Source of the DNA: Planctomycetota bacterium
GTDB lineage: Bacteria; Planctomycetota; Phycisphaerae; Phycisphaerales; SM1A02
Reading direction: 5' to 3'
DNA length: 64,000 nucleotides
Assembly (NCBI GenBank): GCA_014381555.1
Contig: JACNLO010000049.1
Location: forward strand, 1-64,000
In this document: positions 9,157 through 16,915 of the stretch, piece after piece
Numbering within the stretch: the first letter of the stretch is position 1
Layout of the letters: each line of letters begins with the position of its first letter
Made by a program: the position numbers and the translations under genes
The notes under the pieces: model-generated
Databases searched by the model: none
Told to the model about the DNA's origin: nothing
Seen by the model: only the letters and a program-made list of their open reading frames with translations

Positions 9157-9896
9157 TCTTCCATTGCCTCTTCGGGAATGTCTGCGTTGGAATATACATT
9201 TTGAACATCTTCATGATCTTCGAACGATTCAATCAATCGAAGCATTTTCGTTCCAAGCTCAATATCACAAACTACTGGTGATGCTGGAACCATCGTTAAT
9301 TCCGATGAAGCCAATGGTATCCCGGCTAATTCGATTGCTTTTCGCAATTCTAAATAATCTGATGGTTCACAGGTTACTTCCCAAACCCCCTCGCTTTGAA
9401 CAATATCACTAGCCCCAGCTTCAAGAGCAACCTCCATTAGTTGTTCTTCGCTTGTTTCACCTTCTTCAATAATAATGATACCGGTGCTTGAGAAACCAAA
9501 CGCAACCGAACCGGGCTTTGCAAGATTACCGTTACCCTTTTCGAATAATTTTCTCATTTCTGGAGCAGTCCGATTTACATTATCAGTAAGAACATCTATA
9601 AGTATTGCGACACCACCTGGACCATATCCTTCATATCGAACTTCCTCATAAGAAACACCTTCATCACCTTCTCCACTTGCTTTTTTTATCGCTTTTTCGA
9701 TAGTGTCTTTCGCCATGTTTACAGCTTTTGCATCTTCTATCGCATAACGAAGTGTTAAGTTCGTTTCAGGATCTGGTCCACCATTCTTAACGGCTACCAT
9801 GATTGCCCTACTACATTTTGACCAAGCTTTGCCTTTTACCGCGTCTTGCCTTGCCTTGCGGTGTTTGATATTGGCCCATTTACTATGACCAGCCAT
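9153..9896 (-). CDS. yebC: YebC/PmpR family (TACO1-like) regulator
   Basis: A 247-residue YebC-family protein of normal length. It opens with the family signature MAGHSKWANIKHRKARQDA, followed by PETNLTLRYAIEDAKAVNMA, GYGPGGVAILIDVLTDNVNR and the acidic C-terminal domain. Family members act as transcription regulators or, as recent work on YebC/TACO1 suggests, help ribosomes through proline stretches. The presence in a nusA-infB-rbfA operon favours a translational role here. It starts 1 bp after the TPR gene stop and overlaps the lipoprotein start by 4 bp. Confidence 0.97.
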   Translation of the reverse strand: MAGHSKWANIKHRKARQDAVKGKAWSKCSRAIMVAVKNGGPDPETNLTLRYAIEDAKAVNMAKDTIEKAIKKASGEGDEGVSYEEVRYEGYGPGGVAILIDVLTDNVNRTAPEMRKLFEKGNGNLAKPGSVAFGFSSTGIIIIEEGETSEEQLMEVALEAGASDIVQSEGVWEVTCEPSDYLELRKAIELAGIPLASSELTMVPASPVVCDIELGTKMLRLIESFEDHEDVQNVYSNADIPEEAMEE

Positions 9897-9897
9897 T

Positions 9898-11343
9898 TTA
9901 TTTCACTCCATTAATTGGTACTTCAAACCCAAGTTGTGGTTCACTACCCTCTTGCACAGCAGAAAGTTTTTCTTTTAATCGGCGAGATACCCCACCTAAC
10001 TCATAATCATACAGTGCCTCAGGTGTAGCAACAGAAATTCCCCACACTGTATACGCCATACTCGCATATCCTTCTAATATTCTTTGGCGATGGTCTGCAG
10101 AGTTCAAAATCATAGAAGCGGTCTCCCAAGCCCTAACAGCGTTTTCTTTTTGCTCAGCTATCCAATACGCATCACCTAAATGATCGTACGTCTCAGCACT
10201 AGGTTCCGGAGAAAGTTTAATCGCTTCCGTTAGGAGTGATATTGACCGATCTGCTTCTCCTAACAACACAAACATCCAGCCAACTGTGTCCAATACGTGT
10301 GCAGAGTCTGGGTCTAATTTCAAAACCTGAGAACAAAGCTTCTGTACTTCCCTTGTAGGCCCCTCTTGTTCAAGTTTTATCCACGCCAGATTATTTAGCA
10401 CTAATGTGTTTGTTGGATTTATCTCCAATGATGCGGTATAAAGACGTATTGGAGCGTTTTTATTCTTTCCAACGATTGACATTGATTGTGCTGCAACCGA
10501 CAGAGCCTCAGAGAGTGGCACCGGTTCATCCCATCGAGGTGCAAGTGAAATAGTTCTATTGAGAGCAATCTCTTCGTACACTTTCAAGGTAGTTGATCCA
10601 TCTCCTCCAGCAGTTGCTTCTAGAACTGGAAGAACAATTAAAAGAGTGGCAAGCTCTTTTTGGTGGAGTTCGTAGATTGTTGCCATAACTACTAACTGCA
10701 CTGCCATGTCAGCTGCGTTTAAGTCAACCAATTGCTGCATTACTCCTAACCAAACCGGAGAGGTTGCATCTGGAATTAATTTATGTAATGCACTTTCAAT
10801 AATAGAGTCCACGGGTTCACTAAGTAAATCTGTAATACTTTGATCTGATTCAAAAACCGATTTTAACCCAGCAATCCTTAGCACTGCCTCGATGGAACTC
10901 GCTTCTTGCGTTAGCCAATGTTGGGAAAGTAGCCGTCTCCCCTTTTCCACTTCGCCCATTCTTGCAGCATCCAAACCAAGAATTAAAAGTGCATCCTTGT
11001 GCAAAGGATTCCTCGAAATAACTTCGTTCCAAGCGACTATTGCCGCATCTTCCCTGCCAGTAGCAGCAAGAGAAATTGCGAGAGAAGCCCAAGGTGCTGG
11101 CGATAACTCATCAATAACCGCTGCACGTCGAAAATGTGGAATTGCCAACAGGTGTTGATCTTGTAAAGCTAATTGGCGACCAATAATATATTCTCTTGCC
11201 GCCCTTCTTACTGTTGGGGAAGAAGGAGATTCGGGAAGTTTTCCGACAACTGCTTCGAGTTGCTTTTGAAGAAGATGGTCTTCTGCACGTACCGCACATG
11301 TCGCGAATAATAGAATCAGCAAGGATAGCCAAATTCGTTTCAC
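9898..11343 (-). CDS. Secreted TPR-repeat protein
   Basis: A 481-residue protein with a cleavable signal peptide (MKRIWLSLLILLFATCAVRA, likely cut after ~20). TPR-type helical repeats are visible around residues 50-130 (LLAIPHFRRAAVIDELSPAP, AIVAWNEVISRNPLHKDAL) and 300-420 (TASLEINPTNTLVLNNLAWI, ISLLTEAIKLSPEPSAETY). TPR arrays are protein-binding scaffolds; the partner is unknown. It overlaps the preceding HhH-GPD-like gene by 4 bp and ends 1 bp before yebC. An envelope protein inside an information-processing operon is somewhat unusual. Confidence 0.88.
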   Translation of the reverse strand: MKRIWLSLLILLFATCAVRAEDHLLQKQLEAVVGKLPESPSSPTVRRAAREYIIGRQLALQDQHLLAIPHFRRAAVIDELSPAPWASLAISLAATGREDAAIVAWNEVISRNPLHKDALLILGLDAARMGEVEKGRRLLSQHWLTQEASSIEAVLRIAGLKSVFESDQSITDLLSEPVDSIIESALHKLIPDATSPVWLGVMQQLVDLNAADMAVQLVVMATIYELHQKELATLLIVLPVLEATAGGDGSTTLKVYEEIALNRTISLAPRWDEPVPLSEALSVAAQSMSIVGKNKNAPIRLYTASLEINPTNTLVLNNLAWIKLEQEGPTREVQKLCSQVLKLDPDSAHVLDTVGWMFVLLGEADRSISLLTEAIKLSPEPSAETYDHLGDAYWIAEQKENAVRAWETASMILNSADHRQRILEGYASMAYTVWGISVATPEALYDYELGGVSRRLKEKLSAVQEGSEPQLGFEVPINGVK

Positions 11344-12194
11344 TTCTTAGTTTTTGCCTTCTTCTTTGTAACCTTCTTTTTAGACACCTTCTTTTTTGTA
11401 GCAGCTTTTTTCGAAGACTTCTTTTTAGTCGCTTTTTTCTTCGCCACTGTTTTCTTCGCCACTGTTTTTTTTGCAACCTTCTTTTTTACCGAAGTTTTTT
11501 TAACGTCCTTCTTTTTAGGGGCTTTCTTCTCCACTGGCTTCTTTAATGCCTTGCTCTTTGTTTTTTTCTTCTTGGACGAAGCAGTTTGTTTTCGAACTGG
11601 CTGGGTCTCTACCCAAGCATGTAACGAGGCGTGTGCTTCAATAACATCATCTGCTTTCACCTGTCTGCTCAGCCAAGACGAAGCGTCTACAACACATGCT
11701 GTTTCGTGAACCAAATCATTTGTAATCATTATGTCTAGTGTTCGGTCATCAACAGGCATTGCTGCGACATCAAAACAAATTGATATAACCCTGTTACAAA
11801 CAAATGGTGTAATCCCGTTAAGCGTTTCAAAGTACTCTCGGATATCGCGTTTTCCAGCACCTTCTAAACTGTCAACATGAACACCGTGTTCACGTTTATA
11901 AATTGCATTTAAAACAGTTTTTAACCGTTTCGCCCTCTCATTTGCCTGAGGGTAATTAACTCCAATCAACTCAATGGTTTCATAAACATTGTTCATGCGC
12001 AAATCGTTTAAATCTACAGATGCGTCAATTAATTTTTTGCTTGCAGTGGCAGCTTGTTTCGATGTGGCGTTCCAAAGCAGTTGGGAATAAATAACTTCAC
12101 CAATAACTCCGTGTTCACTCGTAACAACTTCCACTTTTGGCAACTTACGGCGAAACGATTTAAACTTTTTTGCAAATTCTGTTGCGTTTTTCAC
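11340..12194 (-). CDS. HhH-GPD (endonuclease III-like) fold protein with Lys-rich tail
   Basis: A 284-residue protein in two parts. Residues ~30-185 align by eye with the endonuclease III core: helices VIGEVIYSQLLWNATSKQA and IELIGVNYPQANERAKRL, a degenerate hairpin LNGITPFVCNRV, and VDDRT where the enzyme has VDTHI. The catalytic Lys position is Phe131, while the Asp (D149) is kept, and there is no C-terminal 4Fe-4S cysteine cluster. Residues ~204-284 are mostly Lys with Ala, Thr and Val, like a histone H1 tail. It is therefore probably a nucleic-acid-binding protein rather than a glycosylase-lyase. It abuts rbfA and overlaps the TPR gene by 4 bp. The fold assignment is mine, without a profile search. 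Confidence 0.7.
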   Translation of the reverse strand: MKNATEFAKKFKSFRRKLPKVEVVTSEHGVIGEVIYSQLLWNATSKQAATASKKLIDASVDLNDLRMNNVYETIELIGVNYPQANERAKRLKTVLNAIYKREHGVHVDSLEGAGKRDIREYFETLNGITPFVCNRVISICFDVAAMPVDDRTLDIMITNDLVHETACVVDASSWLSRQVKADDVIEAHASLHAWVETQPVRKQTASSKKKKTKSKALKKPVEKKAPKKKDVKKTSVKKKVAKKTVAKKTVAKKKATKKKSSKKAATKKKVSKKKVTKKKAKTKK

Positions 12195-12575
12195 TCAATT
12201 ATCCTTCATCTTTTTTCTATTCTCTTTTTTTTCGTCTTCTTGCTTTGCTTCAGCAATACTCGCAAGAACTTCTTGCTGACGTAATAGTTGTTGGTCTGTT
12301 TTAAAAGAGAATTTTGGCATTCTTCTAAACTTGACTTTGTCTGCAACTTGCCTGCGAATCCACCTAGATGCAGCATTTAGACCGTGCATAGAAATTTCCT
12401 CGTGTTTACGAGGAATAATGGTACAAAATAAAGTTGCATTGGCTAAATCTGCACTTACATCAACACGAGTCACTGTAACAATTCCTTGCACGCGGGGATC
12501 TGCGAGACCACGAGACAAAATGTCTTGGGTTGCTCTCTGCAGAGTTGATGCAACTTGGTCTGTACGCTGAGTCAT
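12195..12575 (-). CDS. rbfA: Ribosome-binding factor A
   Basis: A 126-residue RbfA, a KH-fold assembly factor for the 30S subunit. The family pattern is clear: QRATQDILSRGLADPRVQG, VTVTRVDVSADLANATLF and NAASRWIRRQVADKVKFRRM, then PKFSFKTD. A charged C-terminal tail (EDEKKENRKK) follows. It lies 4 bp after infB, and its stop is immediately followed by the next gene's ATG. This is the usual nusA-infB-rbfA order. Confidence 0.96.
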   Translation of the reverse strand: MTQRTDQVASTLQRATQDILSRGLADPRVQGIVTVTRVDVSADLANATLFCTIIPRKHEEISMHGLNAASRWIRRQVADKVKFRRMPKFSFKTDQQLLRQQEVLASIAEAKQEDEKKENRKKMKDN

Positions 12576-12579
12576 AGTG

Positions 12580-15138
12580 CTACTTAAGCGTTCGCTTCAC
12601 CTCTAAGGATTTATAACACTCGATGACATCACCGACTTTAATATCGTTATATCCATCTATGTTCATACCGCATTCTTGACCAGATTTAACTTCTTTCGCA
12701 TCATCTTTGAAACGTTTCAATTGATCAAGTCGCCTGTCAGATTCAACAACTATGCCCTCGCGAGTTACACGAATTTGTTGATGACGTTCAATTGTTCCAT
12801 CTGTCACATAACACCCGGCAATCATGCCTGTTTTTGAAATCTTAAACACATCTCGAACTTCAGCATGACCAAGAACTTCAAGTTTAATTTCTGGATCAAG
12901 GAGCCCTTCAAGCGCTTTCGTAAGGTCATCTATAAGATCGTAAATAACATCGTAATAACGTATCTCAACACCTTTTTGCTCAGCAAGCCTTCTTGATTTT
13001 GACGAACTCGTTACATTAAACCCAGCAATAATTCCACCACAAGCTTCTGCCAAGTTAACATCAGATTCGTTCACTCCACCAACCCCACAATGTTTGATAA
13101 CAATCGTAGCCTCGTCAGTTCCTACTTTCCCAATGGTAGATTTCAGTGTTTCGATTGAACCTTGAACATCTCCCTTTATTATGACGGGCAATTCACGGAT
13201 ATCTGCTGTTTTCATCTGGTCAAAGATGTTGTCGAGGGTTATTGATTCTCTCGATAGAGCTACTTCACGCTCTTGTGCGACACGCTCTTTCGATGCTGAT
13301 TCTGCTGCTTTTAATGATTTCACAACATAAAATTTGTCACCAGCATCAGGAACTTCGCTCAATCCAAGAAGTGAAAGTGGTGTTGATGGAGTTGCTTGAG
13401 CAATCTGATTCCCACGATCATCCATCAATGCTCGAATACGGCCATAGCCACGACCTGCTACTATAAAATCGCCCTTCTTCAAGCACCCTTCCAAAACAAG
13501 AATGTTTGCAACAGGCCCACGACCATCTGCAATATGGGCTTCGATCACAAAACCTTCCGCCGCACCACTGAAGTCTGCCTTGAGTTCAAGTAACTCAGCT
13601 TGATAATCTAAAATATCAAGCAAGTCTTGGATACCTGTGTTTTCAATTGCACTTGTTCGTATAACTTCAGTCGAGCCACCCCAATCCACCGGGTTCAAAT
13701 CGTGTTCAGCTAATTGACCAAGAATCCGCTGAATATTTTCTTCAGTAGCATTTTGCTTATCTATTTTATTCAAAGCAACCACGATTGGAACTCCAGCGCT
13801 TTTCGCATGATTAATCGATTCAATTGTTTGCGGCATCACTCCGTCATCTGCTGCAACAACCAAGATAACAATATCTGTAACCTTAGCTCCTCTTGCCCGC
13901 ATTTCTGTAAATGCTTCATGTCCTGGGGTATCAATGAAAGTAATAAGTCGTTCAACATCGCCGGCCTTCACAGGTACTTGGAAGGTGCTTGTCGCTTGAG
14001 TAATTCCACCAGCTTCACCTTCTGCAACATTTGCTGAACGAATTCTGTCTAGGAGTGATGTCTTGCCATGATCAACATGCCCAAGAATTGTCACAACTGG
14101 AGACCTGTGTTGTTCGTTTTCTCGTTCTCGTTCGCTGAAGGAATCAACAATTTTTTCTTCGGCACTCTTTTCTTCAGTTACTTCAAGTTCAATTCCCCAA
14201 CCCATCATCATTTCTACTGCTTGCGTTGGGTCGATGTTATCGTTTACCGTTGCTTCCACTTCAGCAAGTAGTAATTTTTTCAAAATTTCGTTTGCCTTTA
14301 CTCCAGTTGCAGATGAAAGCTTTTTAATGGAAATTGGTTCTGAAATTAAAACTTTACCACCAGTTTGTTTTAATGTTTTTGCTCTTTCAGCTGGTTTGTC
14401 TGTACGCTTTTGACTATCTCGACGAGCTTGTCTGAAAAAACCACCACTTCGTCGAAGTCGGTTCTCTCGCTCGAGTAAATCTTGCTTTCTCCAGTTTGCG
14501 TTGCCACGATCCTGGGTGGGAGTTTGTCCTTTAGATCCTCGTTCGCCCTGCCGTGAACCTAATTGTGTTGTTGCTCTGCGCTTATTTCTACGCGATCCAC
14601 GACCTGAATCTTGTTGGGGAGGTGGCATCTGCTGTGGAACACCTGCACCTGCACCACCACCACCGCGAGGAGGAGAAGGTTGCTGTCGCCTTTGAGGTCT
14701 GGGTTTTGGCTCTGGCTCAGGTTGTTCAATCCTTATCACCCGAGGACCTGCCATCTTCGCTTTTTCTGGTGAATCCATCTTGCGACCAGCTGGTTGAACC
14801 GATTGCTCTGTTTCACTTTCTTTGCTGGATGAACCTTCCGTTTTTTTTGCTTTTTTAGACGTGGCTTTCGCCTTGGTCTTCTTTTTGGTTTTCTTTTTTG
14901 CCCTCGATTTGGCTTTTGAAACGTTTACTTTTTCAGTGGTTTCAACAGCAGTTGATGAAGTGCCTTCTTCACTGAACCATTCAACAATTGTCGCTTCAAG
15001 ACCAGCAGAGATAGCGGACATGTGACCTGTAATATCAGGAATACCCTCGCTCGTACATTTCTCGATGATGTCTTTCGATCCAACACCTAAATTTTTGGCT
15101 ACATGATGTACCCTTGTTTTCACTGCTTTTTTAGCCAC
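12580..15138 (-). CDS. infB: Translation initiation factor IF-2
   Basis: An 852-residue IF-2, the GTPase that brings initiator tRNA to the 30S subunit. The N-terminus has an IF2_N motif ([20 protein letters not shown]), then a long Lys-, Pro- and Gly-rich linker ([30 protein letters not shown]) and a second IF2_N near 270. The G domain begins near residue 350 with [14 protein letters not shown], followed by [15 protein letters not shown] and NKID. Domains II-IV follow and end in [17 protein letters not shown]. The ORF can be read from a TTG at 15153, but the GTG at 15138 has GGAGA 6 nt upstream and is preferred. Confidence 0.96.
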   Translation of the reverse strand: MAKKAVKTRVHHVAKNLGVGSKDIIEKCTSEGIPDITGHMSAISAGLEATIVEWFSEEGTSSTAVETTEKVNVSKAKSRAKKKTKKKTKAKATSKKAKKTEGSSSKESETEQSVQPAGRKMDSPEKAKMAGPRVIRIEQPEPEPKPRPQRRQQPSPPRGGGGAGAGVPQQMPPPQQDSGRGSRRNKRRATTQLGSRQGERGSKGQTPTQDRGNANWRKQDLLERENRLRRSGGFFRQARRDSQKRTDKPAERAKTLKQTGGKVLISEPISIKKLSSATGVKANEILKKLLLAEVEATVNDNIDPTQAVEMMMGWGIELEVTEEKSAEEKIVDSFSERERENEQHRSPVVTILGHVDHGKTSLLDRIRSANVAEGEAGGITQATSTFQVPVKAGDVERLITFIDTPGHEAFTEMRARGAKVTDIVILVVAADDGVMPQTIESINHAKSAGVPIVVALNKIDKQNATEENIQRILGQLAEHDLNPVDWGGSTEVIRTSAIENTGIQDLLDILDYQAELLELKADFSGAAEGFVIEAHIADGRGPVANILVLEGCLKKGDFIVAGRGYGRIRALMDDRGNQIAQATPSTPLSLLGLSEVPDAGDKFYVVKSLKAAESASKERVAQEREVALSRESITLDNIFDQMKTADIRELPVIIKGDVQGSIETLKSTIGKVGTDEATIVIKHCGVGGVNESDVNLAEACGGIIAGFNVTSSSKSRRLAEQKGVEIRYYDVIYDLIDDLTKALEGLLDPEIKLEVLGHAEVRDVFKISKTGMIAGCYVTDGTIERHQQIRVTREGIVVESDRRLDQLKRFKDDAKEVKSGQECGMNIDGYNDIKVGDVIECYKSLEVKRTLK

Positions 15139-15165
15139 GTGTAATCTCCGCAATCAAGTTAATGA

Positions 15166-16545
15166 TTATTCGTTACTTTCTTCTGTTTCTGTTGATGCTG
15201 CTACTTCAGCGTTATCTAATTCTTCAGGAACTTCATCATCAGCAGACATATCGAGAATTGAGTCCGCCGCTGCTTCAATTTTCTCATCAACCTCTGTATC
15301 AAGAACTGCAGATGCTGCTGCTTCTTCTTCTGCACGCACTGCTTCTTCTGCAAGTTTTGCTTGCTCTTGTTCAATTGTCACTTCTTTAGAACGAGTGATT
15401 GATTTATCAATGCATCGATCTGCAATTTGTTTGGAGAATTCAAGGTCTTCCTCAAGCACGTTTCTGCCAATTTCTTCGACATCAAAAATACTAATGATGC
15501 CCATTGCAGCCATCCGATCCAACATCTCTTCTGTCACGCCTTCAATTGGTTTCAATGCATCCCATAGTATTTCAAGGCCTTTCTGATATTCTTCCGGAGT
15601 CAAAATGTCAATATCCCAGCCAGTCAACCTCGCTGCTAAACGAACATTTTGCCCCCGACGCCCAATTGCAAGAGATAGTTGATCATCGCGAACAATAATT
15701 GTTGCTCTGCCAAGTTCGAAGCATAAACTTACTTCATCGACTTCAGCAGGCTTCAACGCGTTGGAAATTAATACTTGGCTCGATTCATTCCATCGAACGA
15801 TGTCTATTTTTTCGCCGCCAAGTTCTTCGACAATATTTCGTATTCGACTACCTCGAACACCAACACATGCGCCTACAGGATCAACTTTAGAGTCATTTGA
15901 CGTCACAGCAATTTTAGTTCTAAAGCCCGGCTCTCTGGACATTGCGTGTATTTCAATTACATGCTCTTGTACCTCGGGAACTTCTGCCTCAAACAAACGG
16001 CGAATAAAGTCTGGATGGCTTCGAGACAATACAATTTTTACTTGGCTACCAGTATCTCGAACATCAAGAATAAAACAACGAACACGATCACCTGGTCTAA
16101 ATTGCTCACCAGGAATTTGCTCAGACCGTGGCATAAACCCTTCAACACGTCCACCCTTATCGAGTTGAATAATCAGTGAACCGCCTTCATATCGGCTACA
16201 AACACCGGTAGTTAATTCGCCAGCTTTATCAATGTACTCATCAAAAATACCTGTTCGTTCGTCTTCTCTGAACCTTTGAATCATGACCTGCTTTGCTGTT
16301 TGAGCAGGTATTCGCCCAAGTTCTTCAAGAGGAATTTCCACTGCACCGCCATCTAGGTGCCGCCAAATTCTAATTTCACCAGTCATCAAGTCCATGTTGC
16401 ACGAAAACTCCTCTGTATCTAATGAGTTGAAGTGTTTGCGTGCTGCACTAACCATTGCCTGTTCAAGGTCTTCAATAATTGCAGTTTTATCAATCTTTCG
16501 CTGCTTGGCGATGACGTCGATAAGTTCTATTGTGTCTCTGTTCAT
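15166..16545 (-). CDS. nusA: Transcription termination/antitermination factor NusA
   Basis: A 459-residue NusA that binds RNA polymerase and nascent RNA to control pausing and termination. The order is an N-terminal polymerase-binding domain (LEQAMVSAARKHF), an S1 domain ~135-200, and two KH domains (DPVGACVGVRGSRIRNIVEE, LSLAIGRRGQNVRLAARLTG). A single helix-hairpin-helix follows near 340-380, then an acidic tail of ~80 residues. It starts at ATG 16545 with AGGACAGG upstream. No rimP precedes it, unlike many bacteria. It heads the minus-strand run and lies just after a hairpin-rich leader and terminator, which suggests attenuation control. Confidence 0.96.
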   Translation of the reverse strand: MNRDTIELIDVIAKQRKIDKTAIIEDLEQAMVSAARKHFNSLDTEEFSCNMDLMTGEIRIWRHLDGGAVEIPLEELGRIPAQTAKQVMIQRFREDERTGIFDEYIDKAGELTTGVCSRYEGGSLIIQLDKGGRVEGFMPRSEQIPGEQFRPGDRVRCFILDVRDTGSQVKIVLSRSHPDFIRRLFEAEVPEVQEHVIEIHAMSREPGFRTKIAVTSNDSKVDPVGACVGVRGSRIRNIVEELGGEKIDIVRWNESSQVLISNALKPAEVDEVSLCFELGRATIIVRDDQLSLAIGRRGQNVRLAARLTGWDIDILTPEEYQKGLEILWDALKPIEGVTEEMLDRMAAMGIISIFDVEEIGRNVLEEDLEFSKQIADRCIDKSITRSKEVTIEQEQAKLAEEAVRAEEEAAASAVLDTEVDEKIEAAADSILDMSADDEVPEELDNAEVAASTETEESNE

Positions 16546-16591
16546 TGGAATTACCTGTCCTAAGTTGTTTGAATGTTGGGTTGTCTATCAA

Positions 16592-16620
16592 TTAAAAAAC
16601 GGGTCGCGGTGCGAACCCGT
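16592..16620 (-). terminator. Terminator/attenuator hairpin before nusA
   Basis: On the minus strand: ACGGGT, inner stem CGC/GCG, ACCCGT, then a run of T. It lies 47 bp upstream of the nusA ATG. No convincing promoter fits between it and nusA, so it most likely acts as an attenuator inside the nusA leader. It could instead terminate an independent small RNA. Confidence 0.75.
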
Positions 16621-16841
16621 GGCACAACCAGAAGGTTGCGTGTGCAAAATGCACGACTATGATTTAGGGGAAAACCTAAATCACTACTGAACCTCCATAG
16701 AGATGCGAACATCCACTAATGAATGGCTCAGAGCCACGGGATGACTGCGATTAGCAGTCATAGCTAGAAAAAAGTTGTAAGGATTCACTGTGAATCATTA
16801 CTACACTCCTAATAAATACCTGTGCTGTCTACGCTGACAGC
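16593..16841 (-). promoter_or_regulatory. Hairpin-rich leader upstream of nusA
   Basis: The 370-bp gap 16546-16915 holds at least seven short stem-loops. Perfect stems include 16824-16841 (6 bp), 16782-16796 (6 bp), 16741-16761 (8 bp), 16724-16736 (4 bp), 16661-16682 (8 bp), 16642-16654 (5 bp) and 16625-16638 (5 bp). The array ends in a terminator hairpin (16599-16620) with a T-run on the minus strand. That orientation marks it as RNA transcribed toward nusA, either an attenuated 5' leader or a separate small RNA. In Bacillus subtilis, NusA autoregulates through a NusA-dependent terminator upstream of its own operon, which makes the same logic plausible here. I do not recognise 6S RNA, tmRNA, RNase P RNA, SRP RNA or a known riboswitch. 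Confidence 0.6.
16751..16798 (-). CDS. Candidate 15-residue leader peptide
   Basis: A short reading frame in the nusA leader: ATG at 16798, 15 codons (MIHSESLQLFSSYDC), TAA at 16751-16753. AGGAG lies 7 nt before the ATG, a better ribosome-binding site than many genes here have. The start codon touches a 6-bp hairpin and the stop lies in the loop of an 8-bp hairpin, so ribosome position could switch RNA folding. No run of one amino acid stands out. Expression is unproven. Confidence 0.35.
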   Translation of the reverse strand: MIHSESLQLFSSYDC

Positions 16842-16915
16842 GGGAAACGGTACATGGTATCCCACCTTCACAAAAACGCAACTCCAACCACTACTTGCAC
16901 GTACTATATATACCT

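Noticed and set aside
11111-11476. 121-residue Lys/Arg-rich ORF on the minus strand
   Set aside because: It is the other reading frame of the Lys-rich tail of the HhH-GPD-like gene; low complexity causes long open shadows.
15946-16179. ORFs antisense to nusA and infB (for example 77-135 residues)
   Set aside because: They lie entirely inside well-identified genes and show no domain or start signal.
16593-16870. Known structured RNA such as 6S, tmRNA, RNase P or SRP RNA
   Set aside because: No 6S-like long rod with central bubble, no tmRNA tag frame with tRNA-like ends, no RNase P conserved blocks and no SRP GGAG-type loop were found. GGTTCG in the terminator stem looks T-arm-like by chance but no cloverleaf can be built.
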